Below are positions 6,544 through 13,400 of a stretch of DNA of 25,620 nt, one piece after another. Below the pieces are notes generated by a model that saw nothing but the letters and a program-made list of their open reading frames with translations, had not been told where the DNA came from and did not search any database. The DNA is taken from positions 1 through 25,620 of IMG/VR virus record IMGVR_UViG_3300032333_000054. One strand, 5' to 3'. The position numbers were made by a program, and so were the translations under genes. The DNA comes from a virus. Each line of letters opens with the position of its first letter. Within the stretch, counting starts at the first letter, position 1.

Positions 6544-7515
6544 ATGGCGATAATTTATAGCTATCCTAGAGTAAATTCAGCTTTAGGATCTGACCTTCTT
6601 GTAGCTACAAGATTTGAAAACGAGGATAACGGCTCTGCTAGAACAGTTAGCATGACAATGGAAACCGTTGGAGCATACGTTGTTGGTAATTATGCTAATA
6701 CATTAGATCAAGTATTAGAAGCTGGCAATGTTTCTTTATTAGATGCTAAAATTGGAGAATTGTATTTATATGATACTTCAGAATCTAATTATGGTAAAAT
6801 AAAAATATCAGATAATGGATTTGACGCTATTGATGTTAATGATGATACTATATTTAGAATAGACAGAGGCGGATTAGCGATAGTAGGGGCGGCTTATACA
6901 AGCACAATTGAAACAGGGGTAGTAACAGGAAGTAGAGGTTATGTTTTACCTAATAAATCAGGGACTATAGCTTTAACTTCTGATATATTGTCATCTACTA
7001 ATTATGGATTAGCAACACAGTTGGCTAATTCCACACCGGTATCAGGAACAACAACACCAGGTGTATTAAATGGCAGTAGTATTGCTGGATCATTATCAGT
7101 TCCTGCAAATGGATTTGTAGCAGGTGATACGTTTGGTTTAAATATGATGGGTCATATAAGCTGTATTAATGGAACAACATTAGCTGTAACTATTGAAACT
7201 GTTGGCGGTGTTGTTTTAGCTACAACGGGATCAATGTCTATGAACATCACAACTGATAAGCATTGGACTTTAAACACAACATTTGTTATTAGAGCAATTG
7301 GTGCTGCTGGTACCGCTAGAATAATGACGGCAGGATCGTTTAGTGCAAATAAAAACTCGGGTAACAATGCAGAGACATTTAATTTTGTAAGTGAGAATAC
7401 AACTACGTTTGATACTACAGTAGCAAATGAATTGGTGGTAAAAGCTACTTGGGGATCTACATCAGGAACAAACTCAATATATTCAAATGTACTTACATTA
7501 AATAAATTATATTAA
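6544..7515 (+). CDS. Tail fibre/appendage protein, 323 aa
   Basis: The first 25 residues (MAIIYSYPRVNSALGSDLLV) repeat the module that opens the 248-residue protein at 2146, at both protein and DNA level. The middle has YLYDTSESNYGKIKISD and a GYVLPNKSGTIALTSDI stretch often found in phage fibre proteins. The C-terminal 170 residues are beta-rich and Thr/Ser/Gly-rich (TLAVTIETVGGVVLATTGSM, TVANELVVKATWGSTSGTN), resembling a jelly-roll-type receptor-binding or minor structural domain, though I cannot name it. The stop codon overlaps the start of the holin candidate (TAATG), linking the fibre block to the lysis cassette. Confidence 0.75.
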   Translation: MAIIYSYPRVNSALGSDLLVATRFENEDNGSARTVSMTMETVGAYVVGNYANTLDQVLEAGNVSLLDAKIGELYLYDTSESNYGKIKISDNGFDAIDVNDDTIFRIDRGGLAIVGAAYTSTIETGVVTGSRGYVLPNKSGTIALTSDILSSTNYGLATQLANSTPVSGTTTPGVLNGSSIAGSLSVPANGFVAGDTFGLNMMGHISCINGTTLAVTIETVGGVVLATTGSMSMNITTDKHWTLNTTFVIRAIGAAGTARIMTAGSFSANKNSGNNAETFNFVSENTTTFDTTVANELVVKATWGSTSGTNSIYSNVLTLNKLY

Positions 7516-7721
7516 TGAGTAGAAGAGAAAAAATAGATTTATTTTTAAATAAATGGGTTAGTAGAAAGCTTACGGTATTTGCCGTAGCTTCTACTGGCTT
7601 ATTTTCAGGAGTTATAACCTCAACGGATTGGGTTATTGTTGCAACATCGTATATAACAATAGAAGGAGTTACAAATATTGTTGAACGCTTATTTAAATCT
7701 AAATATGTCAACCCAGAGTAG
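7515..7721 (+). CDS. Small membrane protein, holin candidate, 68 aa
   Basis: The protein has a charged N-terminus (MSRREKIDLFLNKWVSRK) followed by two hydrophobic segments, about residues 19-36 (LTVFAVASTGLFSGVI) and 39-55 (WVIVATSYITIEGVTNIV), and a charged tail. Length and layout fit a small phage holin that forms holes in the inner membrane and times lysis. The evidence is topology plus context: it is directly followed by a spanin-like membrane protein and an M15 endolysin with overlapping frames. The second hydrophobic segment is only moderate, so a one-helix topology is possible. No named holin family is recognised. Confidence 0.65.
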   Translation: MSRREKIDLFLNKWVSRKLTVFAVASTGLFSGVITSTDWVIVATSYITIEGVTNIVERLFKSKYVNPE

Positions 7722-8322
7722 AATACCATACTATTTAATAATTTGTTTGATCGCTATTATATTTTTACAAAGAAGTTGCGGAGATATAAAAGTAGAGCAA
7801 CCAAAAGATATTATTAAAACGGATACAATATGGAAAACCACAAAAGATACGGTTTTTAAAACAGTTAACGTTGTAAAAAAACAATTTATTGCTGTAGACA
7901 AGCCAGAATATAAACCAACTGAATCAATAGATACTTGTAAAACGCGTTTTAATAGCCTTTTAAAGGAATATTTAGTTAGAACAATATATTCCGACACTTT
8001 AGAACTAGATAGTCTTGGCACGGTCGTTATACGTGATACAGTTTGGTTGAATAAATTATACGGAAAAAGAGAATATATAAAAGATTATAAAATTCCGTTT
8101 GTAACCAAAACAATTATTAAGAAAGAAGAGCCAAAAAGACAAATGTACGTTGGTGGTAATGTTTTTATTGGCGGATCCAGTTTAATGACACCAGGTTTAT
8201 TATATAAAGACAAAAAAGATAGAGTGTATCAAGCAAATGTTGGAATAAACTTTGATGGTACATTAAGTTATGGATTTGGTATGTATTGGAAAATAAAATT
8301 AGGAGGAGATGGTAACAAGTAA
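7705..8322 (+). CDS. Membrane-anchored spanin-like protein, 205 aa
   Basis: From ATG 7705 the protein begins MSTQSRIPYYLIICLIAIIF, giving one N-terminal membrane anchor (about residues 9-22), then about 110 charged, Lys/Asp/Thr-rich residues (DTIWKTTKDTVFKTVNVVKK) and a C-terminal beta-rich part (MYVGGNVFIGGSSLM, ANVGINFDGTLSYGFGMYW) that resembles beta strands of outer-membrane proteins. An inner-membrane anchor, periplasmic stretch and outer-membrane-like end would suit a spanin that joins the two membranes at lysis. This is inferred from topology and position between holin and endolysin. An in-frame ATG at 7678 would add nine residues before the anchor. A cysteine follows the anchor (QRSC) but does not fit a lipobox well. 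Confidence 0.6.
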   Translation: MSTQSRIPYYLIICLIAIIFLQRSCGDIKVEQPKDIIKTDTIWKTTKDTVFKTVNVVKKQFIAVDKPEYKPTESIDTCKTRFNSLLKEYLVRTIYSDTLELDSLGTVVIRDTVWLNKLYGKREYIKDYKIPFVTKTIIKKEEPKRQMYVGGNVFIGGSSLMTPGLLYKDKKDRVYQANVGINFDGTLSYGFGMYWKIKLGGDGNK

Positions 8323-8737
8323 ACAATGCTTTGATAAATGGGGTGATCCGGCAATAGTAACAAATGAGCTTAAATATATGACCGTATGGGATGTGCCTGT
8401 TCATTTAGAAGTTGGGGTAATACCTAAAAAGTTATATTGTAATAAATTAATGCTTGGTCCATTAACTCAAGCATTCACAAACATAAAAGATAGAAATCTA
8501 ATAGGTGAATTAAAAACCTGGGATGGATGCTTTAATGTACGTAAAAAACGCGGATTAAAATCTTTGTCGTTACATTCTTGGGGAATAGCTATAGATATTA
8601 ATGCTGCTTGGAATGGATTAGATAAAGAGCCAACTATGTCAAAAGAACTTGTTAAATGTTTTACAGATGCAGGTTTTGAATGGGGCGGAACTTGGAAAAG
8701 AAAAGATGGTATGCACTTTCAATTAAAAAATATATAA
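8309..8737 (+). CDS. M15-family peptidoglycan peptidase, endolysin, 142 aa
   Basis: The protein matches the D-Ala-D-Ala carboxypeptidase / L-Ala-D-Glu peptidase fold of family M15 (VanY-like). The zinc-binding signature SLHSWGIAID is at residues 87-96 (His89, Asp96) and the third zinc ligand is in DGMHFQL (His136), with WGG a little before it. These are the expected S-x-H-x-x-G-x-A-x-D and M-H-F-Q motifs. The enzyme would cleave peptide bonds in peptidoglycan stems to release progeny. It has no signal peptide, so export would need the upstream holin candidate. Its first 14 bases overlap the spanin-like gene, completing a nested lysis cassette. The length is typical for a single-domain M15 endolysin. 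Confidence 0.9.
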   Translation: MVTSKQCFDKWGDPAIVTNELKYMTVWDVPVHLEVGVIPKKLYCNKLMLGPLTQAFTNIKDRNLIGELKTWDGCFNVRKKRGLKSLSLHSWGIAIDINAAWNGLDKEPTMSKELVKCFTDAGFEWGGTWKRKDGMHFQLKNI

Positions 8738-8738
8738 A

Positions 8739-8879
8739 ATGGCAAAAGCAAAGCAATCAGATTCCGGCAAACTAATAAAGAATAAAGTTAAAAGACCTGG
8801 AGTACATGCGAAAACAAAAACATCTCAATTAAAATCATCTAAAAATTACCAAAAAAAGTACCGAGGACAAGGATTGTAA
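8739..8879 (+). CDS. Very small basic conserved phage protein, 46 aa
   Basis: The frame starts one base after the endolysin stop with MAKAKQSDSGKLIKNKVKRP and ends KNYQKKYRGQGL. The segment GVHAKTKTSQLKSSKNY is a pattern I recall from many tiny basic proteins of Bacteroidota and marine phages (H-x-K-x-K-x-S plus S-K-N-Y-x-K-x-Y-R-G-Q-G). That recognition and the tight spacing make it credible despite its size. Its function is unknown; its strong positive charge suggests nucleic-acid or capsid-interior binding. It ends the lysis block before the leader of the chaperonin gene. Confidence 0.7.
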   Translation: MAKAKQSDSGKLIKNKVKRPGVHAKTKTSQLKSSKNYQKKYRGQGL

Positions 8880-8906
8880 AAATCAGGTATAACAAGTAAT
8901 ATATAT

Positions 8907-8921
8907 AGTATAATAAAATCT
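8907..8921 (+). promoter_or_regulatory. Candidate promoter/leader element before groEL, copy B
   Basis: The 15 bases AGTATAATAAAATCT are identical to those at 1494-1508. They lie in the 58-base gap before the chaperonin gene and end 16 bases before its ATG. With the gap itself this suggests a fresh transcription start for the chaperonin block, but the A/T richness makes it only suggestive. Confidence 0.35.
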
Positions 8922-8937
8922 AATAAAATTAAATAAA

Positions 8938-10503
8938 ATGGCAGATGCAATTGTAAAAAACCTTAATTTTGGTGAAGACGCAAGATCTAAGGTATTTGAA
9001 GGTATTACAAAGCTAACAAGAGCAGTTAGTTCAACGCTTGGGGCTAGCGGTAAATGTGTAATACTTGAGGATGGAGCAGGTGGACCTGTAATAACAAAAG
9101 ATGGGGTAACTGTAGCGGATAGTATTATACTATTGGATCCTGTAGAGAATATGGGTGCTACTCTTTTAAAAGAAGCAGCTCGTAAAACTGTAAAAGAAGC
9201 AGGAGATGGAACAACGACCGCTACGGTATTAGCTCATTCTATTTTAACTGAAGCTTATAAAGTTTCAGATACAATAAGTCCTAGAGATTTAAAAGAAGGA
9301 ATTGAAAGAGCATCTATGGATGTTATTAATTATTTAGAGAATAATTCAATCCCAGTCTCAGGCAATATGATTGATCACGTAGCTACAATTTCCGCTAATA
9401 ACGATCACGAGTTAGGAAAGATAATTGCAGACGCTTTTAGGGAAGCTGGAGACAACGGTGTAGTTATGATGGAAACATCTACAGCAAATAATACCGAGAT
9501 TGAAATAATTGATGGTATTCAATACGATAAAGGATTAGTTAATTCACATTTTGTTACTAATCCAGTTAAAAAAACAGCAGAGCTAGAAAATGCTTATGTA
9601 TTGTTAATTGAATCACCAGTTGATAACATTAGACAGATACAAAGTGTTTTAGAATTTGTAATGAAAGAAAGAAAACCTTTATTAATTGTAGCAGATATGG
9701 AACAGCCAGTAATATCTGTTTTAGCTATGAACAAAGTAAAAGGTAACCTTAAAGTTAATGTAATTAATGCGCCAACTTATGGTGTTAATAAGAAAGATAC
9801 ATTAGCTGATTTAGCATTGCTTACAAAAGCAAAAGTGATTAATGAGGATCTGGGTGATGATATGGATTTAATTTCTGTAGAACATTTAGGGCATTGTACT
9901 AAAGTAGTAACAGATGATATTGAAACGATTATTCAGATTAATGATGAGTCTAATGAGGTATCTGCTTTAATTGATGAAATAAAAAGTCAATTAGCTGAAA
10001 CAAAAAATCCAGGCGATGTTATTAGACTAGAAAAAAGACTAGCTAGATTATCCGGTAAAGTTGTAGTAGTAAAGGTGGGTGCTAATTCAGAAGTTGAATT
10101 AAAAGAAAAAGCTGATAGAGTTGAAGATGCTATCTGTGCAACTAAAGCCGCTATAAAAGAAGGTATTGTTCCTGGAGGAGGCATTGCGTTATTAGATGCT
10201 GCTGAAGAATTAAGGAATGAGAATAAAGGAGAAGAAGTTTTATTTAAAGCCATTAGAGCTCCTTTTGAAACAATATTAATGAACGCTGGTATTTTTAAGA
10301 ATCCAATGCTAAACCGAAAAAAGGGGTACGGATTAAATGTTGTTACTAATGAAACCGTTGATATGGTTAAATTTGGGATTGTTGATCCTTTATTAGTAAC
10401 GAAGAGCGCATTAAGTAACGCTGTGTCGGTTGCTACAACCATTTTATCTACTGATTGTGTAATTAATAATTTAAGAGTAGGAGATGAAAGCAATAGGAAA
10501 TAA
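8938..10503 (+). CDS. groEL: Phage-encoded GroEL-type chaperonin, 521 aa
   Basis: This is a full-length group I chaperonin subunit that should form a ring-shaped ATP-driven folding chamber. Key elements are in place: ITKDGVTVA (residues 52-60, Asp55), the nucleotide loop GDGTTTATVLA (89-99, with the Asp that corresponds to Asp87 of E. coli GroEL), the catalytic Asp397 in RVEDA (corresponding to Asp398) and VPGGGIALL (411-419). The apical region (about 190-375) is recognisable but diverged. The usual Gly-Gly-Met tail is missing; the protein ends VGDESNRK. It is followed, with a 20-base overlap, by a GroES-like gene. Its setting between lysis and head genes suggests that it folds phage virion proteins. 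It could work alone or mix with host subunits. Confidence 0.95.
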   Translation: MADAIVKNLNFGEDARSKVFEGITKLTRAVSSTLGASGKCVILEDGAGGPVITKDGVTVADSIILLDPVENMGATLLKEAARKTVKEAGDGTTTATVLAHSILTEAYKVSDTISPRDLKEGIERASMDVINYLENNSIPVSGNMIDHVATISANNDHELGKIIADAFREAGDNGVVMMETSTANNTEIEIIDGIQYDKGLVNSHFVTNPVKKTAELENAYVLLIESPVDNIRQIQSVLEFVMKERKPLLIVADMEQPVISVLAMNKVKGNLKVNVINAPTYGVNKKDTLADLALLTKAKVINEDLGDDMDLISVEHLGHCTKVVTDDIETIIQINDESNEVSALIDEIKSQLAETKNPGDVIRLEKRLARLSGKVVVVKVGANSEVELKEKADRVEDAICATKAAIKEGIVPGGGIALLDAAEELRNENKGEEVLFKAIRAPFETILMNAGIFKNPMLNRKKGYGLNVVTNETVDMVKFGIVDPLLVTKSALSNAVSVATTILSTDCVINNLRVGDESNRK

Positions 10504-10744
10504 TATAATAATCCTTCCAAAGAAAGAGGGATTATCAAAGACAGCAAGCGGCTTAATATTAAAAGAAAAAGACAAAGAAAACATTAGATATAAAGAAGCA
10601 ATAGTTATCTCTGTAAGTGAAGACATTAATTGTTTAAAACAAGCAGATGTAATATACTATGATAAAACAGCTGGACACGGAATAGAGTTTGATGGGCAAG
10701 ATTATCAAGTGATAAGATTACAAGATGTTGTTATAGTTCTATGA
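10484..10744 (+). CDS. groES: GroES-like co-chaperonin, 86 aa
   Basis: The protein has the Cpn10 layout: an opening strand MKAIGNNIIILPKK, a mobile-loop-like segment TASGLILKEKDKENIRY with LIL in place of the IVL tripeptide that binds GroEL, a V-I-S-V-S strand like the E-V-L-A-V-G of GroES, DVIYYDKTAGHGIEF, and a closing strand pair ending LQDVVIVL. At 86 residues it is about ten shorter than bacterial GroES. It starts inside the last 20 bases of groEL, so translation is probably coupled. The bacterial order is groES then groEL; here it is reversed. It should cap the phage, or the host, GroEL ring. Confidence 0.85.
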   Translation: MKAIGNNIIILPKKEGLSKTASGLILKEKDKENIRYKEAIVISVSEDINCLKQADVIYYDKTAGHGIEFDGQDYQVIRLQDVVIVL

Positions 10745-11187
10745 GAAGGTTAGAAGCGAAAGATATTAAAGATCTTGGACTGTTAAAACATTATAGAATA
10801 ATTAGACGTTGGGCATGCCGAAATAACGGCTTAACCGATTCTGATCTTGAATTGCTTATATATTTTGATTGTTTAGAATTTTTCACTAAGCAGGATTATA
10901 AAACCGGTACTTACACATATAGTTGGGACAAAATGCGCTGGGACAGATTACTTAAAGAAGGGTGGATTGTAGTATGGAGAGAAAGAAACCATACAACCCA
11001 AAAGTATCATATCTACAAAGTCTCTTTTAAGTGCAAACAACTTATAAGTAGGATGTACCGAATAATGCTTGGGGAAGAAGATATACCAATGACCGAAAGA
11101 AGCAATGTAATAATGAAAGGCAGACAGTATCGCGACACTGTTATGCAATCAGCAATAAATAACGTTAATAAAGATAAAACAAGATGA
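10741..11187 (+). CDS. Probable winged-helix protein, 148 aa
   Basis: The sequence begins MRRLEAKDIKDLGLLKHYRI and continues WACRNNGLTDSDLELLIYFD, YSWDKMRWDRLLKEGWIVVW and KYHIYKVSFKCKQLISRMYR. The pattern of a helix with G-L-T-D-x-D-L-E-L-L, a recognition-helix-like segment and a wing with K-Y-x-I-Y-K-V-S resembles MarR-type winged-helix DNA-binding proteins, and I recall similar proteins beside structural genes in flavobacterial phages. The C-terminus (LGEEDIPMTERSNVI) is a conserved-looking extension. Start and stop overlap both neighbours by ATGA. It may regulate late genes or act in virion assembly; this is inference. Confidence 0.55.
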   Translation: MRRLEAKDIKDLGLLKHYRIIRRWACRNNGLTDSDLELLIYFDCLEFFTKQDYKTGTYTYSWDKMRWDRLLKEGWIVVWRERNHTTQKYHIYKVSFKCKQLISRMYRIMLGEEDIPMTERSNVIMKGRQYRDTVMQSAINNVNKDKTR

Positions 11188-11465
11188 GATACGTATCAGA
11201 CGCAGGAATGGCAAATAGCTCAATGCAGGATGCTGCAAGTATGAGTCCTACAGGGATGAATAAATCAATGCTAGCCAACACTCCTTTAAATCCAGCAGCA
11301 ATTAATAATCCAGTTACAAAACCTACTGGAGCTAAATACACAGGAGCACCAGTTCCATTTAGCCCTAGAAGCCAAAGAACTATTAATGGTGTTTTTGGTG
11401 TACCACAACCTGGTACTTTTCAAAACGCTATGCCTGGAGCATTACCAACAGATAACTTAATGTAA
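11184..11465 (+). CDS. Small Pro/Ala/Met-rich hypothetical protein, 93 aa
   Basis: The protein begins MRYVSDAGMANSSMQDAASM and is rich in Pro, Ala, Asn, Met and Ser (MLANTPLNPAAINNPVTKPT, FGVPQPGTFQNAMPGALPTD). It looks mostly disordered, with few charges and no membrane segment. Its start overlaps the stop of the winged-helix gene (ATGA). Disordered proteins of this kind in a late operon are often minor virion or internal proteins, but no family is recognised. Confidence 0.6.
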   Translation: MRYVSDAGMANSSMQDAASMSPTGMNKSMLANTPLNPAAINNPVTKPTGAKYTGAPVPFSPRSQRTINGVFGVPQPGTFQNAMPGALPTDNLM

Positions 11466-11482
11466 CTATAAAAACAAATATT

Positions 11483-11695
11483 ATGAACAATAACATCAAA
11501 GATCCTCATTTAATGAAAGTCGAAAGACCAAAAGTATCAGGTTTAAATCATTTATGGGACGGACCTTTAGATTTAACAGGTTATCCAAAAGGTAGAGGAT
11601 ATAGCGGCGGTAAAGACGGGATAAAATTAAAACTTGATTGTCCTTGTGACACTTATTCACCTGAACCTATAACTCAAAAAGCAAAGAGAAGATAA
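11483..11695 (+). CDS. Small hypothetical protein, 70 aa
   Basis: The protein begins MNNNIKDPHLMKVERPKVSG. It has a Gly-rich middle (LTGYPKGRGYSGGKDGIKL), a C-x-C pair in KLDCPCDTY, and a basic tail KAKRR. It has no membrane segment and no recognised fold. Its stop overlaps the next ATG by one base (TAATG), which supports it as a genuine member of the operon. Confidence 0.6.
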   Translation: MNNNIKDPHLMKVERPKVSGLNHLWDGPLDLTGYPKGRGYSGGKDGIKLKLDCPCDTYSPEPITQKAKRR

Positions 11696-11859
11696 TGACA
11701 AGCACAGATATTAAACTATACGCATTAAATTCCGCATCTTTAGCGATCAGTATGACAGAGATAGAGCCTTTTTTAAAAATAGCGTTATTGTTAATATCAA
11801 TAGGTTATACCATTGCAAAATGGATGAACATGAGAAGACAAAATAACGAAAAAAAATAA
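11695..11859 (+). CDS. Single-pass small membrane protein, 54 aa
   Basis: The frame starts at the overlapping TAATG and ends at TAA 11857-11859. It reads MTSTDIKLYALNSASLAISM, then a hydrophobic segment at about residues 26-40 (FLKIALLLISIGYTIA), then KWMNMRRQ and a charged tail. The D-I-K-L-Y-A-L-N-S-x-S-L-A-I-S start with one membrane helix is a pattern that I recall from many small marine phage proteins of unknown or presumed holin-like function. Because a better holin candidate lies in the lysis cassette at 7515, this could be a second holin, an antiholin or another membrane factor. It is separated from the lysis genes by about 3 kb. Confidence 0.65.
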   Translation: MTSTDIKLYALNSASLAISMTEIEPFLKIALLLISIGYTIAKWMNMRRQNNEKK

Positions 11860-11863
11860 TATC

Positions 11864-12151
11864 ATGGCTTACAATCAAACTAACTCACCTTTCTTAAAGC
11901 TTAAACATACCACTAAAGGTAAAGGAAGACATTTCTTAACTGCTAAAGAAGGCGCTGGTATGACTGAGGCTGGTAGAAAAGCTTATAACAAACAAACAGG
12001 GGGAGATTTAAAAGCCCCTCAACCACAAGGCGGACCAAGAAGAGATTCATATTGTGCTAGATCAAGAGGTCAAATGAAAATGCACAATATAGATTGTTCT
12101 AAAACGCCTGATAAAAGAATATGTGCTGCTAGACGCAGATGGAACTGCTAA
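11864..12151 (+). CDS. Small basic Cys-containing conserved protein (DUF6321-like), 95 aa
   Basis: The sequence begins MAYNQTNSPFLKLKHTTKGK and contains MTEAGRKAYNKQTGGDLKAP, GGPRRDSYCARSRGQMK and a final RRRWNC. The elements G-x-T-x-x-G-R-x-x-Y-N-x-x-T-G-x-x-L-K-A-P-Q-P, R-x-S-x-C-A-R and R-R-W-N-C recur in a small phage family that I recall as DUF6321. It is very basic, with four cysteines (residues 64, 78, 87, 95) that could bind a metal. Its biochemical role is unknown. It follows the small membrane protein after 4 bases. A DNA-binding or packaging-related role would be a guess from the charge. Confidence 0.65.
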   Translation: MAYNQTNSPFLKLKHTTKGKGRHFLTAKEGAGMTEAGRKAYNKQTGGDLKAPQPQGGPRRDSYCARSRGQMKMHNIDCSKTPDKRICAARRRWNC

Positions 12152-12161
12152 ATAAAACAAT

Positions 12162-12473
12162 ATGGCTTTTAAATTAAGGAGTACTTATAATATAGATAAC
12201 ACACCTATATTTGAAAGAAATATAGAGGATGGAGTATTAGGTATGGCGCTAAATACTGGTGGAATAATTGTAAACAAAAATGTTTCACCATTAGAATTAA
12301 AAAGAAAAAAAACAGTGTCTCACGAAAAAGTTCATTTAGATCAAATGAAAAGAGGGGACTTAGATTATACTGATAAGCATGTTTTTTGGAAAGGCAAAAA
12401 ATATCTTAGATCAAAAATGGACGAAGGAGCAAAGAACTTGCCTTGGGAAAAAGAAGCTTATAAAAAGCAATAA
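12162..12473 (+). CDS. Mini HExxH metallopeptidase-like protein, 103 aa
   Basis: The central motif TVSHEKVHLDQMKRGDL (about residues 51-67) contains HEKVH at 54-58, the His-Glu-x-x-His zinc motif of many metallopeptidases. A glutamate in the following WEKEAY (Glu96 or Glu98) could be the third ligand. The spacer (YTDKHVFWKGKKYLRSKMDE) is conserved-looking. I recall similar short H-E-x-V-H...W-E-x-E-A-Y proteins in flavobacterial phages. It has no signal peptide. The placement among small virion-type genes raises the idea of a maturation protease, but no cleavage site or substrate is visible and the protein is very short. Confidence 0.6.
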   Translation: MAFKLRSTYNIDNTPIFERNIEDGVLGMALNTGGIIVNKNVSPLELKRKKTVSHEKVHLDQMKRGDLDYTDKHVFWKGKKYLRSKMDEGAKNLPWEKEAYKKQ

Positions 12474-12474
12474 T

Positions 12475-12504
12475 TTTGCGTGATATTAATAATATATAAC
12501 TTTA
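12475..12504 (+). promoter_or_regulatory. Bacteroidota-type promoter before the secreted protein gene
   Basis: TTTG at 12475-12478 is followed after 18 bases by TAACTTTA at 12497-12504, which matches the Bacteroidota -33 TTTG and -7 TAnnTTTG boxes except for the last base. The downstream ATG is at 12517. This suggests that the secreted protein can be transcribed by the host RNA polymerase. Confidence 0.5.
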
Positions 12505-12516
12505 ATTTAATTTATT

Positions 12517-12873
12517 ATGAGAAATGTATTATTAGCGATCGTATTGTTTTTTACTTGTTCATTTGCTAACGCTCAAAAAATGAGTAATAAATTTTTAGAA
12601 GGAACTTGGGAAACTGAATTTCATACTGTAGAATTTAAAACAACAAATAAAAAAGAATTAAAAATAACCATTCAATTAAAAGAAACTAAAGATACAATTG
12701 ATGTATTGTCTTATAAAATACAAGACAATGCTTTATATATGGAAACATATTATGGAGCAAATAATTGGAAAGCTATAGGTAAAATGGTTGTTATGGATAA
12801 TAACACGATGGTGGAAGACGTTGTGTCAGAAGCTGCTGGATTATTAGTATACAAAAGAAAATTAACAAACTAA
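12517..12873 (+). CDS. Secreted small beta-rich protein, 118 aa
   Basis: Residues 1-19 form a clear signal peptide (MRNVLLAIVLFFTCSFANA, then Gln), with an A-x-A cleavage site in the style of Bacteroidota exported proteins. The mature 99 residues begin with KMSNKFLEGTWETEFHTVEF and continue with alternating strands (KELKITIQLKETKDTIDVLS, NALYMETYYGANNWKAIGKM), suggesting a small lipocalin-like beta barrel. That fold is inferred from the pattern of G-T-W and strands. The gene has its own promoter-like boxes and looks like a moron gene set into the operon. It could alter the host envelope or block superinfection, but nothing in the sequence proves either. Confidence 0.75.
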   Translation: MRNVLLAIVLFFTCSFANAQKMSNKFLEGTWETEFHTVEFKTTNKKELKITIQLKETKDTIDVLSYKIQDNALYMETYYGANNWKAIGKMVVMDNNTMVEDVVSEAAGLLVYKRKLTN

Positions 12874-12883
12874 AATAATTAAG

Positions 12884-13396
12884 ATGAGTACTCCTTTTAA
12901 AATGAAACCAGGGCGTGGTGATATGCCTAAAACAGGTAGAGGTTTAGCGCCTACATTAATGTGCGGATCTCCAATGAAGCAAGATACTGAAATTGAATTA
13001 ACTAAAAAATTTGATGAAGGTAAAAAGAAAATGGCTAACGCTAGACAAACCCCTGGTAAAATTGCAGATATTGAAGCTACACAAGGTATCAAAGTTGACC
13101 CAATGTCTGGTAGTGCTTCAGTTAAGTCTTACGAGAAAAAGTTTATTCCTGGAGATATGGCAAAAGGAGTTAGAGCTAAAATAGTTGACGGAGCTGGTGG
13201 ATTAGTTAAAGAAGCTAAGATTGGTGAAGATAACAGACTTAAATCTGAATACGAAAGAGCTAAATCGTATACAGCTTCAACTAGAGGTAATAATGCTTCT
13301 CAATATAATATAACAAGCGGGTCTAAGTCTACTAACAAAGCTACCGAAAGAGAAAAGCAAATGTTAATAAATATTGGAAAAGCTAAAAAAGCATAA
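12884..13396 (+). CDS. Lys/Gly/Ala-rich small structural-type protein, 170 aa
   Basis: The protein starts MSTPFKMKPGRGDMPKTGRG, and the S/T-P-F-K-M-K opening recurs in small phage proteins that I remember from Bacteroidota phages. It continues with MCGSPMKQDTEIELTKKFDE, a helical Lys-rich part and a Ser/Thr/Asn-rich C-terminus (SYTASTRGNNASQYNITSGS). It is basic and probably partly disordered. No enzymatic motif or membrane segment is seen. The position between the secreted protein and the Dps-like protein does not specify a role; a minor internal virion protein is the best guess. Confidence 0.6.
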   Translation: MSTPFKMKPGRGDMPKTGRGLAPTLMCGSPMKQDTEIELTKKFDEGKKKMANARQTPGKIADIEATQGIKVDPMSGSASVKSYEKKFIPGDMAKGVRAKIVDGAGGLVKEAKIGEDNRLKSEYERAKSYTASTRGNNASQYNITSGSKSTNKATEREKQMLINIGKAKKA

Positions 13397-13400
13397 TACA

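Noticed and set aside
9987-10547. Leftward 186-codon open frame antisense to groEL
   Set aside because: The groEL frame is certain from conserved motifs; the antisense frame is Ser/Leu-rich with no domain.
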